Below are positions 8,129 to 16,236 of a DNA stretch of 64,000 nt, one piece after another. A program made the translations under genes and the position numbers. Where the stretch lies: positions 224,451-288,450 of the forward strand of contig NZ_LMLR01000012.1 in the NCBI RefSeq assembly GCF_001422645.1, written 5' to 3'. Within the stretch, counting starts at the first letter, position 1. Each line of letters begins with the position of its first letter. The notes beneath the pieces are model-generated. The model saw only the letters and a list, made by a program, of their open reading frames with translations. It had not been told where the DNA came from and did no database searches. The stretch is from Arthrobacter sp. Leaf69. Its GTDB lineage: Bacteria; Actinomycetota; Actinomycetes; Actinomycetales; Micrococcaceae.

Positions 8129-9139
8129 ATGACGGCAGCAAAAGTCCGGCTCGGCGACGGTTTGACGGTCAGTCCGCTGGGGTTCGGCGGCATGGCCCTG
8201 ACCCCGGTGTACGGGGAAGTGGATCCGGCCGAGGCCCTGCGGACCCTGCACCACGCGGTGGATGCCGGCGTCAGCTTCATCGACACGGCGGACATCTACG
8301 GCGGCGGCAGCAATGAGGAACTGATCGCCAAGCTTCTCAAGGAACGCCGCGGCGAGGTGCAGCTGGCCACCAAGTTTGGCCTGGTGGGCACCCCGTCGAC
8401 CGGCTACTCCGATATCCGGGGCGACGCCGACTATGTGCGGCAGGCGGTGGACCAAAGCCTGCGCCGGCTGGGCACCGACACCATCGACCTGTACTACATG
8501 CACCGCCGTGACCTCCGCGTTCCGATAGTGGAAACCGTGGAGGCCATGGCGGGGCTGGTGCAGGCCGGCAAGGTGCGGCACCTTGGCCTGTCGGAAGTGA
8601 CGGCCGAGGAGCTGCGTGATGCCAGCAGCGTCCACCCGATCGCCGCGGTCCAGAGCGAATGGTCCATCTGGAGCCGCGACGTGGAACGCAGCGTTGTTCC
8701 CGCGGCGGCCGAACTCGGCGTGGGTTTTGTGCCTTACTCGCCGCTGGGCCGGGGATTCCTCACCGGCACCGTTGACGCGGCGTCACTGGGCAGCAACGAC
8801 TTCCGCCGCAACATCCCTCGCTTCGCCGAAGCGGCGCTGGACGCCAACCAGGGCGTGGTCGCCGCCGTGCAGGCCGTCGCCGCCGAGATCACCGTCTCCG
8901 GTCAGGCTGCAACCCCCGCCCAGGTGGCGCTGGCCTGGCTGCTCGCGCAGGGCCGGAAGCTGGGACTGCCCGTGGTCCCCATTCCCGGCACGCGGAAAGC
9001 GGCCCGGATCGACGAGAACCTCGGCGCCTTGACGCTCGACTTCGCCACGGCGCAACTGGAGAAGCTCGACGCCGCCGCGGACGCCGTCGTCGGCTCCCGC
9101 TCCGCGGATCCCAACTGGGTGTCCGAGGGCCGTGAATAG
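8129..9139 (+). CDS. Aldo/keto reductase
   Basis: NADPH-dependent oxidoreductase with a TIM barrel, 336 residues, of the AKR12/13-like group. The catalytic tetrad is visible: Asp and Tyr in FIDTADIYGG (about 49-58), Lys in LATKFG (about 84) and His in YYMHRRD (about 125). The C-terminal NADP-phosphate region PIPGTRKAARIDENLG at about 285-300 is intact. The ATG at 8129 is used. The MBL hydrolase gene begins right after it, so the two may be co-transcribed. The substrate is unknown. Confidence 0.85.
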   Translation: MTAAKVRLGDGLTVSPLGFGGMALTPVYGEVDPAEALRTLHHAVDAGVSFIDTADIYGGGSNEELIAKLLKERRGEVQLATKFGLVGTPSTGYSDIRGDADYVRQAVDQSLRRLGTDTIDLYYMHRRDLRVPIVETVEAMAGLVQAGKVRHLGLSEVTAEELRDASSVHPIAAVQSEWSIWSRDVERSVVPAAAELGVGFVPYSPLGRGFLTGTVDAASLGSNDFRRNIPRFAEAALDANQGVVAAVQAVAAEITVSGQAATPAQVALAWLLAQGRKLGLPVVPIPGTRKAARIDENLGALTLDFATAQLEKLDAAADAVVGSRSADPNWVSEGRE

Positions 9140-9161
9140 CGTCTTCCGTAGACTGAAGCCC

Positions 9162-9812
9162 ATGGACTCGCTCATTCACTCATTACGTGACATCACCATC
9201 CGCCGGATTTCGGTCAGCGAGATGGACAACAACGTGTACTTGCTCACCGGCAAGGCATCGGGCGCGCAACTCCTGATCGATGCGGCCGATGATCTGGCCG
9301 CCATCCAAGGGCTGCTGGCCGACGCCGCCGCGGATACCTCCGCGACGCCGAAGCTGGCGCTGATTGCCACCACCCACCAGCATTGGGACCATGTCCGTGC
9401 GCTGCCGGGCCTGGTGGAAGCCACCGGCGTGAAGACGGCGGCCGGGACGGACGATGCCGCCGAGCTGCCGGTGCCGGTGGATGTACTGCTGGATCACGGG
9501 GACGTCGGCAACTTCGACGGCTTCGACGTGACGGCAGTGCACCTGCGCGGCCACACCCCGGGGTCGATCGCGCTGGTGTACCAGGACCCGGAGGGCCCGG
9601 CGCATATCTTCTCCGGCGACTCGCTGTTCCCCGGCGGCGTGGGCAACACGCAGCAGGATCCCGAGCGGTTCGCGCAGCTGGTCAGCGATGTCAGCGAGCG
9701 GTTGTTCGACGTGTACCCGGATGACACGGTGGTGCACCCGGGCCACGGCAAGCCCACCACCCTGGGTGCGGAACGCCCGCACCTGGAGGAGTGGCGCGCC
9801 CGCGGCTGGTAG
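9162..9812 (+). CDS. MBL-fold metallo-hydrolase (glyoxalase II-like)
   Basis: Zinc hydrolase of the metallo-beta-lactamase superfamily, 217 residues from the ATG at 9162; a GTG at 9132 would overlap the previous gene. The metal motif is THQHWDH at about 67-73, and further ligands are seen as H in LRGHTPGS, D in FSGDSLF and H in VHPGHGKPT. The length and GHTPGS loop fit the glyoxalase II/YcbL group of thiolester or lactone hydrolases. It follows the aldo/keto reductase by 22 bases. The substrate is not identifiable from sequence. Confidence 0.8.
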   Translation: MDSLIHSLRDITIRRISVSEMDNNVYLLTGKASGAQLLIDAADDLAAIQGLLADAAADTSATPKLALIATTHQHWDHVRALPGLVEATGVKTAAGTDDAAELPVPVDVLLDHGDVGNFDGFDVTAVHLRGHTPGSIALVYQDPEGPAHIFSGDSLFPGGVGNTQQDPERFAQLVSDVSERLFDVYPDDTVVHPGHGKPTTLGAERPHLEEWRARGW

Positions 9813-9847
9813 CTGGCGCTGCGCTTTCAGACTGGCGCTGCGCTTTC

Positions 9848-9883
9848 GGACGGACGCTGCGGGAATCCCCGTAGCGTCCGTCC
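9848..9883. terminator. Bidirectional terminator-like hairpin between convergent genes
   Basis: 16-bp arms at 9848-9863 and 9868-9883 with a 4-base loop and a single G-U pair, between the convergent MBL and helicase genes. It is preceded by two near-copies of the 14-mer CTGGCGCTGCGCTT (9814 and 9833), so it is part of a composite repetitive stretch. Confidence 0.6.
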
Positions 9884-9900
9884 GTTTGCGTAGCGGAAAG

Positions 9901-9960
9901 CCTGGGGCCACGACCGCCGGGTTCCCTGACCGAGCTTGCGAGGTTAGGGAGCGGTTGGGG
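9901..9960 (-). repeat. Copy A of the dispersed repeat also found at 7014-7080
   Basis: The reverse complement of this stretch aligns with 7014-7080 over about 60 bases with few differences. Shared cores are CTCGCAAGCTCGG and AGGGAACCC. It abuts the stop codon of the helicase gene. Confidence 0.6.
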
Positions 9961-9961
9961 A

Positions 9962-11878
9962 TTAGCGGCTGCGGCGTTCGTTCGACGCCGGGGCTGACGC
10001 GCGGCGGGGTCCGCCGCTGCGTGCCGGACGGCCTTCGCCGGAGCGGCCGTTGCCGCCGCCTGCGTAGGATCCGCCCGAGGTGCCGCCAGTGTTGGAGGAC
10101 CAGACAGCCGCGTTGCCACCGGCGTTGCCGGTCTTGGCGCCGGCAGCTGCACGCTGGCCCGTTGCCGGACGTCCGCCACGCTGGCCGCCGGTTGCGCCAC
10201 CCGTGCGGGGTGCGCCACCCGTACGGGGTGAGCCGCTGCGCTGTGCGCCGCTGCGGGGAGCCGAGGCGCCCCGGGCGTCGCTGCGTCCTTCTGCTGCGCG
10301 GCCGTCGGAACCGCGGCCGGCCGACGCGCGGCCGCCTGCGGCTGGAACATCGTTGCGGTGGGCGCCGTACGACGTCGAGCGGGCGCGGGCGCTGCGGCGC
10401 TCGGCGCGCTCGGCATCCATCCGGTCCTCGTTCCGCTCGATGACACGCTCTGCAGCGTTGCGGGCAGCGGCCTGGCCTTCGTAGGCCACGGCGCGGCGCT
10501 CGGCGCGGGGAAGATCGGTGCGGGGAGCCTCGGCTCCGACACGTCCGCGTCCGCCACGGCCGCCCCGGCCACCCGCGGTGGGTGCAGCCTGGGTGGTGCG
10601 GCGGGCGCGCTTGCGCTCGGCGTTGGCACCGGTGGAGCTGCCGCCGCCCTGGTTGGACTTGGCGGCCAGCAGCGCGGCGCGGGTGCGCGGATCGATCTTG
10701 TCGGCCATTTCGCCCACCAGTTCTGCAACCAGCGGGGAGTTGGCGGTGACGCGTTCGAAGTTGACCTCTACACCGGCAGCCTTCATGAGCTTCTTGACGT
10801 CGGACTGCTGCTCCGGCAGGGTCAGCGTGACCACGGTGCCGTCGGAGCCGGCGCGGGCGGTACGGCCCGAGCGGTGCAGGTAGGCCTTGTGCTCCGTGGG
10901 CGGATCCACGTGGATGACCAGCTCGACGTCGTCGACGTGGACGCCGCGGGCGGCGACGTCGGTGGCGACCAGGACGCGGACCTCACCCGAGGAGAACTCG
11001 GCCAGGTTGCGGTCACGGGCGTTCTGCGAGAGGTTGCCGTGAAGGTCGACGGCGGGGATGCCGGCGTCCGTCAGGGTCTTGGCAAGCTTGCGGGCGTGGT
11101 GCTTGGTGCGCAGGAAGAGCACGCGGCGGCCGGAACCCGAGGCGAGCTCGACGATCAGCTGCTTCTTCACGGTCTGGTCGTTGACCACCAGGACGTGGTG
11201 TTCCATGGTGGTCACGGCGGCCTGCGACTCATCCACGGCGTGGGTCAGCGGGTTCGACAGGTAGCGCTGGACGATCTTGTCCACACCGTTGTCCAGGGTG
11301 GCGGAGAACAGCAGGCGCTGGCCCTGGCTGGGGGTCATGTCCATCAGCTTCTTGACCACGGGGAGGAAGCCGAGGTCGGCCATGTGGTCGGCCTCGTCCA
11401 GCACGGTGATCTCGACGCCTTCGAGGGTCAGGATGCGCTGGCGGATCAGGTCCTCAAGGCGTCCCGGGCAGGCGATGACGATGTCGACGCCGGCGCGCAG
11501 TGCCTTTTCCTGGCGGGCCTGGGAGATGCCGCCGTAGATCACAGTGGTGTTCAGGCCCATGGCCTTGGCCATCGGCTCGATGGTCGCGTTGATCTGGGTG
11601 GCCAGTTCACGGGTCGGCGCGAGGACCAGGCCCATCGGGCGGCCGGGCTTGCGGAAGTGCTTGGCTTCCCGCTCAGCGAGTCGCGCTACAAGCGGGATGG
11701 CGAAGGCGATGGTCTTGCCGGAGCCGGTGCGGCCGCGGCCCAGGACGTCGCGTCCGGCCAGCGTGTCCGGCAGGGTCTTGACCTGGATGGGGAACGGTTC
11801 CACGATCCCCTGGGCGGTGAGGGTGTCGGCCAGAGCCTTGGGCGTGCCGAGGGCAGCAAAAGTAGTCATAGGTTTCAA
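9962..11878 (-). CDS. DEAD-box ATP-dependent RNA helicase with Arg/Gly-rich tail
   Basis: Unwinds structured RNA, and is likely active in ribosome assembly or mRNA turnover in the cold. It has 638 residues. The core spans 1-390: Q motif (PFPIQVKTLP), Walker A GRTGSGKT at about 49-56, PTRELA, VLDEADHM, SATLD, and the C-terminal RecA motifs ATDVAARGVH and HRSGRTARAG. From about 400 on it is a basic, low-complexity Arg/Gly/Ala tail with repeats such as GGRGGRGGRGR and SPRTGGAPRTGG, typical of RNA-binding tails in actinobacterial helicases. ATG 11878 or 11869 could be the start. A leader of about 240-320 bases precedes it. Confidence 0.88.
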   Translation of the reverse strand: MKPMTTFAALGTPKALADTLTAQGIVEPFPIQVKTLPDTLAGRDVLGRGRTGSGKTIAFAIPLVARLAEREAKHFRKPGRPMGLVLAPTRELATQINATIEPMAKAMGLNTTVIYGGISQARQEKALRAGVDIVIACPGRLEDLIRQRILTLEGVEITVLDEADHMADLGFLPVVKKLMDMTPSQGQRLLFSATLDNGVDKIVQRYLSNPLTHAVDESQAAVTTMEHHVLVVNDQTVKKQLIVELASGSGRRVLFLRTKHHARKLAKTLTDAGIPAVDLHGNLSQNARDRNLAEFSSGEVRVLVATDVAARGVHVDDVELVIHVDPPTEHKAYLHRSGRTARAGSDGTVVTLTLPEQQSDVKKLMKAAGVEVNFERVTANSPLVAELVGEMADKIDPRTRAALLAAKSNQGGGSSTGANAERKRARRTTQAAPTAGGRGGRGGRGRVGAEAPRTDLPRAERRAVAYEGQAAARNAAERVIERNEDRMDAERAERRSARARSTSYGAHRNDVPAAGGRASAGRGSDGRAAEGRSDARGASAPRSGAQRSGSPRTGGAPRTGGATGGQRGGRPATGQRAAAGAKTGNAGGNAAVWSSNTGGTSGGSYAGGGNGRSGEGRPARSGGPRRASAPASNERRSR

Positions 11879-12199
11879 AGGTCTTTCAGGCGGTATCCAT
11901 GCGGATATCGGCCCCCGGTGCCGGTTGGCCCAAGGGTTCGCCGAAGAAAAGTCAGGTGATCAACCGGGCTGCTACCAACCTTGCGGCAGTAGCGGCCGGG
12001 ACCAAATAGAACGCGTTCATCGACGCAGGATGTGCCTCTCACATGAAAAAATCCCACTCCCTGTGACGGAATCCGTAAGGAATCCAGCAGGGGAACCGGT
12101 TGATGAACCGGACCGATCATTCAAGACCAAAGTGGGCATCACTGCACATCAAGTTCCCTCAGTCTATCATCCGGCGAGGCCAGGGCCGTTTCCGCCCGC
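11879..12199 (-). other. Long leader/promoter region of the helicase gene
   Basis: A 321-base stretch with no convincing gene. Read on the minus strand it holds a CCGGTT/AACCGG hairpin (12097-12112). Next come CCCTG/CAGGG arms flanking an ACGG/CCGT mini-hairpin, then six T (plus-strand A at 12046-12051), which is rare in this GC-rich DNA. A transcription-attenuation or cold-responsive leader is possible, but the hairpin-to-T distance is not ideal. Confidence 0.3.
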
Positions 12200-12574
12200 T
12201 CAGGGCACCAGTGCGGGCGCCTGGAACAGCGGAACGTGTGACGCCGGGCGCACGGCCTCCGGCGCCTCCACCGCTGGCAGCCCACGCAGCACGCTCCCTG
12301 CCGCTGCGCCGCGCCCGGCCGCCGCGCCGTAGGTACTACCCGCCGCGCCAGACGTGGCCGCCGGAGCCGCCACGCGCACGATCACCAGAGCCTCGGAATC
12401 GATCAGCCGCCGGGTTCCGGTCCGCTCATCCAGGATCCAGAACAGGTCCGTCGCCGCAACAGTCCGGACCACCTCGCCCCGATGGAAGAGTCTGCCGTTG
12501 TGCCACGCTTCAATCTGGTCCCCCACCGACAACTCCCCACACGATTGAACCTGCCGCGATACCTCTGCAGTCAT
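12200..12574 (-). CDS. Hypothetical small protein with SH3/KOW-like beta core
   Basis: I do not recognise a named family. It has 124 residues, starting at ATG 12574, which has the strong RBS GGAAGGAG 7 bases upstream. Residues 15-62 look like a small beta barrel: VGDQIEAWHNGRLFHRGEV, then a run ending DLFWILDERTGTRRLID. The rest is an Ala/Gly/Pro-rich tail. The barrel has the feel of a KOW, SH3 or PilZ-like binding module. It is divergent from the methyltransferase gene and upstream of the helicase gene on the same strand. Confidence 0.6.
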   Translation of the reverse strand: MTAEVSRQVQSCGELSVGDQIEAWHNGRLFHRGEVVRTVAATDLFWILDERTGTRRLIDSEALVIVRVAAPAATSGAAGSTYGAAAGRGAAAGSVLRGLPAVEAPEAVRPASHVPLFQAPALVP

Positions 12575-12773
12575 GGCCTGCTCCTTCCCCGGATCCGGAT
12601 TCACCCCAGTGTCATTCCGCTCTCCGGCTCCAGCCTCCACCAGAAAGGTTTCGACGGCGTTTCCGGGGGGTGATTTTCTCGTGTCGCCTTCAGGCTGGTT
12701 TCGCGGGCAGCCTTCCCCTGCCATGATGTGGGAAACGGCCCAGCCCGACACCTACAGACCTGCGAGGACAACC

Positions 12774-13439
12774 ATGGCGGAGCGCACCCAGCCCGATGAC
12801 AACAGCGACGTCAGTGCGGCCCAGATGTGGGACGAGATGTACCGCAGCCGGGCCAGGATCTGGAGCGGCGAGCCGAACCCGCAGCTGATCGCCGAGGCCG
12901 CGCCGCTTCCGCCCGGGACGGCCCTGGACTTGGGCTGCGGCGAGGGCGCGGACGCCATCTGGCTCGCCAGCCGCGGCTGGAAGGTCACCGCCGTCGACGT
13001 CTCCGCCGTCGCGCTGGAACGGGCCGAAGCGCACGCGCAGGAACGCGGCCAGGGCGGGAACATCACGTGGGTGTGGCAGGATCTCGCCGCCTGGGTGCCC
13101 GGGGAGCTCTTCGATCTGGTGACGGCGCAGTTCCTGCATTCCACCGTAATGCCCTGGCAGCAGGCCCTGCAGCTCGCCGCCGCGGCCGTGCGCACCGGCG
13201 GCACGCTGCTCGTTGTGGGCCACCACCCGGACGGGCTGCCGCCGTGGGAGCAACACCATGATCATGGGCTGGAGCGGTTCTACACGGCTGAGCAGCTGGC
13301 CCGCGAACTGGGCCTTGAGTCACCAGACTGGCGGCTCGACGTCGTCGACACCCGGCACCGCAGCGCCACCGGACCCGACGGAGCGGCTGCCGCGCTGACG
13401 GACGCCGTGCTGCGCGCCACCCGCCTCGCCGCCCGCTGA
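12774..13439 (+). CDS. Class I SAM-dependent methyltransferase
   Basis: 221-residue Rossmann methyltransferase of the TehB/UbiE-like type. Motif I is LDLGCGEGADAIW at about 47-59, the acidic loop after strand 2 is VTAVDVSAVALERAE at about 66-80, and the post-motif region is FDLVTAQFLHS at about 112. It starts at the ATG at 12774; an open frame continues upstream but runs across the start region of the divergent hypothetical gene. The substrate is unknown. No partner gene points to one. Confidence 0.75.
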   Translation: MAERTQPDDNSDVSAAQMWDEMYRSRARIWSGEPNPQLIAEAAPLPPGTALDLGCGEGADAIWLASRGWKVTAVDVSAVALERAEAHAQERGQGGNITWVWQDLAAWVPGELFDLVTAQFLHSTVMPWQQALQLAAAAVRTGGTLLVVGHHPDGLPPWEQHHDHGLERFYTAEQLARELGLESPDWRLDVVDTRHRSATGPDGAAAALTDAVLRATRLAAR

Positions 13440-13490
13440 GTTAGCAGCGGAAGCGCGTCATCCGCCGTCGACGTCGCCGATTCGGAGGCA

Positions 13491-13506
13491 TGTGACACAG
13501 CTCACC
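13491..13506. promoter_or_regulatory. CRP/GlxR-type operator upstream of the alkaline-shock operon
   Basis: TGTGA (13491-13495), six bases, TCACC (13502-13506): nine of ten positions match TGTGA-N6-TCACA. It lies 90 bases before the TTG start of the asp23 gene, a normal place for a cAMP-receptor-type regulator to act. Confidence 0.45.
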
Positions 13507-13595
13507 CCAATTGGACCGTGAGGTTTCCCGTGCGGGCACCGTCTTACTTGGGACGGCGCCACCGGGCGCCCCCGATCCGATCAGGAGTGATTGCA

Positions 13596-14087
13596 TTGAC
13601 GATCCAGACGCACACGCCCGCAGATGTTGCCCCTAAAAACGCTCCGGCAAACACCACAAAGGCCCCCGCGCCAGCCGCCCGCCAAAGTGCCGGCCCGGAC
13701 GGCCGCGGCGCCACCACGGTCGCCGACGGCGTTGTGGCCAAGATCGCCGGCATCGCGATCCAGGAGATCGACGGCGTCTACGCGCTGGGCGGCGGAGCTG
13801 CCCGGGCGCTGGGCAACCTGCGGGAAAAGGTCGGGCAGAAGGACCTGACCCAGGGCGTCAGTGTGGAAGTCGGCCAGACCCAGGTGGCGGTCGACGTCAC
13901 CCTGGTGGTCGAGTACCCGCACCCCCTTCAGCAGGTCGCGGACACCGCCCGCGACGCCGTCTACCGGGCCATCGAGGACCTCGTCGGCATGGAGGTCACT
14001 GAAGTCAACGTCACCATCACGGACATCCACGTCCCGTCCGACGACGACGCTGACGACGCCGCCCTTGCTGAGCCGAGGGTGGCATGA
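13596..14087 (+). CDS. Asp23/Gls24 family envelope-stress protein
   Basis: Cytoplasmic, membrane-associated alkaline-shock protein, 163 residues. An Ala/Pro-rich N-terminal 40 residues are followed by the full Asp23 core: TTVADGVVAKIAGIAIQEIDGVYAL, a variable loop, VSVEVGQTQVAVDVTLVVEY, and EVTEVNVTITDIHV at the end. The start is TTG 13596, 8 bases after AGGAG; an upstream GTG at 13518 has no RBS. Asp23 proteins bind the membrane anchor AmaP and affect cell-envelope stress tolerance. This is the first gene of an operon in which nearly every junction overlaps by 4 bases. Confidence 0.88.
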   Translation: MTIQTHTPADVAPKNAPANTTKAPAPAARQSAGPDGRGATTVADGVVAKIAGIAIQEIDGVYALGGGAARALGNLREKVGQKDLTQGVSVEVGQTQVAVDVTLVVEYPHPLQQVADTARDAVYRAIEDLVGMEVTEVNVTITDIHVPSDDDADDAALAEPRVA

Positions 14088-14275
14088 ACCCCACCGTCAC
14101 CGGCATGGCCGTCGGCGCCGTCCTCGCCGTTGTGGCCCTTGCGTTCGGCTTCTGGGGCTTCCTGCTCGCGGCGCTCCTGATGGGAATCGGCGCTGTGCTG
14201 GGCCGCACTGCCGAAGGACGGCTGGACCTGGGCGGGGTCATCGACGCACTGCGCGGCAAGCGCTCTTCCGTATGA
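14084..14275 (+). CDS. DUF2273 small membrane protein
   Basis: 63 residues with two hydrophobic segments (about 6-22 and 24-40) separated by a short turn, then a basic, polar tail ending RGKRSSV. DUF2273 proteins regularly accompany Asp23 and AmaP in Gram-positives. The start overlaps the Asp23 stop codon (ATGA). It is probably another membrane partner of the Asp23 complex. Confidence 0.8.
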   Translation: MNPTVTGMAVGAVLAVVALAFGFWGFLLAALLMGIGAVLGRTAEGRLDLGGVIDALRGKRSSV

Positions 14276-14643
14276 CGCGCGCGGGCCACACCCGGATTAC
14301 CCAGGCGGCCCTGCTGCGCACGGTGGAAGCCATCACGGCCCGGGCCTTTGGTGTTCAAGCCTCCGGGGTCTCGGCCAGACTGGACGACGATTCCGGCAAG
14401 CTCGGGGTCGCCGTGTCGGTGCCGCTGGCGCTCCCGTCCTTGCTGGAACCGCGGACGGCAGCCGGCCAGAGCATTGTGGACCGGTCCCGCGAAGCACGGT
14501 CCGCCATCATCCGCGAGGGCCTCGCCATCACCGGAATGATGCTGGGACGCGTCGACATCCGGCTGCTCGCGGGAAAGCATCCCGCGCCGGCCGGAACGGT
14601 CGGCCCGACGCAAATCCGACGCCAGGAAGGAACGGCCCAGTGA
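14272..14643 (+). CDS. Divergent Asp23-like protein
   Basis: 123 residues, starting at ATG 14272 in an ATGA overlap with the preceding stop. The N-terminal half (TQAALLRTVEAITARAFGVQ) resembles the helix-strand opening of Asp23. The middle reads like the paired strands VSARLDDDSGKLGVAVSVPLA, and the last third has an amphipathic helix, SIVDRSREARSAIIREGL, followed by a strand with RVDIRLL. I infer a degenerate Asp23 fold from this pattern and the operon. There is no membrane segment. Confidence 0.6.
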   Translation: MTRAGHTRITQAALLRTVEAITARAFGVQASGVSARLDDDSGKLGVAVSVPLALPSLLEPRTAAGQSIVDRSREARSAIIREGLAITGMMLGRVDIRLLAGKHPAPAGTVGPTQIRRQEGTAQ

Positions 14644-15221
14644 ACGCGGAACGAACCAAGCGGCGCCTGATACGCCGGGAAACCCATTCCTCACGGGCCG
14701 CGGCCTCCATTGCGGCGGCCGCCGTGCTCGCCGCAGGATTCCTGTGGCTGGCGTCCGAAGCCGTGCTGGCGCTGCTCGGCGGGAACGCGCTGCTGGCTGG
14801 TCCCGCGCAGCTGGGGCGGTGGCTCGCAGGGATTCCCGCCGCCACCCTCCCGGCCGGCCTGATGGCCGCCGGGGCAGGAATGGCGCTGCTCGGCGTCCTC
14901 CTGCTGGGCACCGCCCTCCGGGCCGGCCACCTCCCGCGGCACGCCCTGGACAGCGAGCGCAGCGCCATCGTGGCGGATGACGACGTCATCGCCGCGGCCC
15001 TATCCGCCCGGGCACGCCGCACCGCTGGCCTCGCCCCGGGACAGGTCACCACCACCGTCGGGCACCGTTCCGTCCATGTCCGGGTCCGGCCGACGTCGGG
15101 CCTGCCGGCGGACGGGGCTGCCATCAGCGCAGCGGTGGCGAGCGAACTCGCCAGCTACGCGATGGACCGCCGGATCGCACCGCGCGTCACCATCAGCAGG
15201 GAAGGGGTGCTGGGGCAATGA
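14640..15221 (+). CDS. DUF6286-type membrane protein
   Basis: 193 residues, GTG start at 14640 within a GTGA overlap. It has a basic N-terminus (RTKRRLIRRE), two membrane segments at about 22-45 and 60-85, and then a cytoplasmic domain with the strand-helix-strand pattern VTTTVGHRSVHVRVRP and AVASELASY. That is the arrangement of DUF6286 proteins found in actinobacterial Asp23 clusters. It is likely an AmaP-like anchor with its own Asp23-like cytoplasmic half. Confidence 0.7.
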   Translation: MNAERTKRRLIRRETHSSRAAASIAAAAVLAAGFLWLASEAVLALLGGNALLAGPAQLGRWLAGIPAATLPAGLMAAGAGMALLGVLLLGTALRAGHLPRHALDSERSAIVADDDVIAAALSARARRTAGLAPGQVTTTVGHRSVHVRVRPTSGLPADGAAISAAVASELASYAMDRRIAPRVTISREGVLGQ

Positions 15222-15823
15222 GCCAGACCAACAGAACACGCAACCGCATTCTCCTGGCACTGCTGGGTCTGGTGCTGCTGGCGGCAGGTGCGCTGACCGC
15301 CACGGCCGGCGTCGTCCCCGAGGTCTCGGCAGCCTGGACCTCGACGGCGGCATCCGGCCTTGACCGGTCCAGCGAGCTGCTGGCGACGGCATCGCTCCCC
15401 GGCGCAGCCCGGAGCTGGTGGGCCGTTGGTCCCGTTGCCGGGCTCGTCCTGGCCGCGGCTCTCAGCGCCGCCTGGCTGGCATCGCAGGGCGGAGGCAGGA
15501 CGCCCCGCGCCGCCACTGACGTTGACGGGGACCGCGGCAGCACCGTCGTGGACATCGGGTTCGTCGCCGCGTGCGTCAGCGAAGCTCTCGCCGGCAACCG
15601 CCAGGTGCTCGGCACCTCGGTGTCGGCCTGGCGCGTTCACGGCACGACGGGCCTGCGGCTGGGGCTTGAGGCACGGAAAGGCGCCTCCCCGCGGGAGATC
15701 GCCGACACGGCAGAGGAACTGGTGCTGGGTTTGGACCAGCTGCTGGGCCATCCGGTTCCCGTCCTGGTTCGAATCACCAGCGGCACGCGATCCAGGCTGG
15801 CCGGAGTTAACCGCGTGCGCTGA
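15218..15823 (+). CDS. amaP: AmaP-like alkaline-shock membrane anchor
   Basis: 201 residues with two transmembrane helices (about 10-32 and 68-90) and a C-terminal cytoplasmic domain (105-200) whose strands GTTGLRLGLEA and VPVLVRITSG recall Asp23. AmaP anchors Asp23 to the membrane in staphylococci, and the length and topology here match. It overlaps the previous gene by ATGA. After it there is a 64-base gap before csbD, so this closes the first overlapped block. Confidence 0.7.
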   Translation: MSQTNRTRNRILLALLGLVLLAAGALTATAGVVPEVSAAWTSTAASGLDRSSELLATASLPGAARSWWAVGPVAGLVLAAALSAAWLASQGGGRTPRAATDVDGDRGSTVVDIGFVAACVSEALAGNRQVLGTSVSAWRVHGTTGLRLGLEARKGASPREIADTAEELVLGLDQLLGHPVPVLVRITSGTRSRLAGVNRVR

Positions 15824-15887
15824 CCGCCGGGGACGCAGCGCACCACCGATAGACCGCTACATCAAGGAATCACCGGAAGGCAAGATC

Positions 15888-16118
15888 ATGGCAATGGACG
15901 ACAAGGTCAACAACACGGTCATCAACCACCTCGGCGCGGCCAAGGAAGGTGCCGGCAGGCTCACCGGCAACGACGAGCTCAAGCGTGAGGGCCAGCATGA
16001 CCAGGTCCAGGCCAAACTGCAGGAGGCCGGCGAGAAGGTGAAGGACGCGGCGGCGGACGCCGGGGAAAACATCAAGGACGCCGCCCGCAAGCTCAAGCAG
16101 GGCTTCAGCCGGGACTAG
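15888..16118 (+). CDS. CsbD family stress protein
   Basis: 76-residue hydrophilic, helical protein with the CsbD pattern: AAKEGAGRLTGNDELKREGQ followed by amphipathic helices rich in Lys, Ala and Asp. CsbD proteins are general-stress-induced in many Gram-positives, and their function is unsettled. The ATG at 15888 has GGAAGG 10-15 bases upstream; a second ATG is two codons in. It sits between the membrane block and the sigma-factor block of the alkaline-shock cluster and probably belongs to the same regulon. Confidence 0.88.
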   Translation: MAMDDKVNNTVINHLGAAKEGAGRLTGNDELKREGQHDQVQAKLQEAGEKVKDAAADAGENIKDAARKLKQGFSRD

Positions 16119-16236
16119 GTCGCGCACCGGAGCGGTTCCGCCACCGCGGAGCCGCTCCGCGCATTGCACCGCCGCTGCAGACGTCTCCCTCCCGAAGACG
16201 CCTCTGGCGGGCCCGATCGTATGAAAGCAGGGAAAC

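Noticed and set aside
11875..12120. 81-codon frame upstream of the helicase
   Set aside because: No RBS or family pattern, and it overlaps the helicase start; more likely leader RNA.
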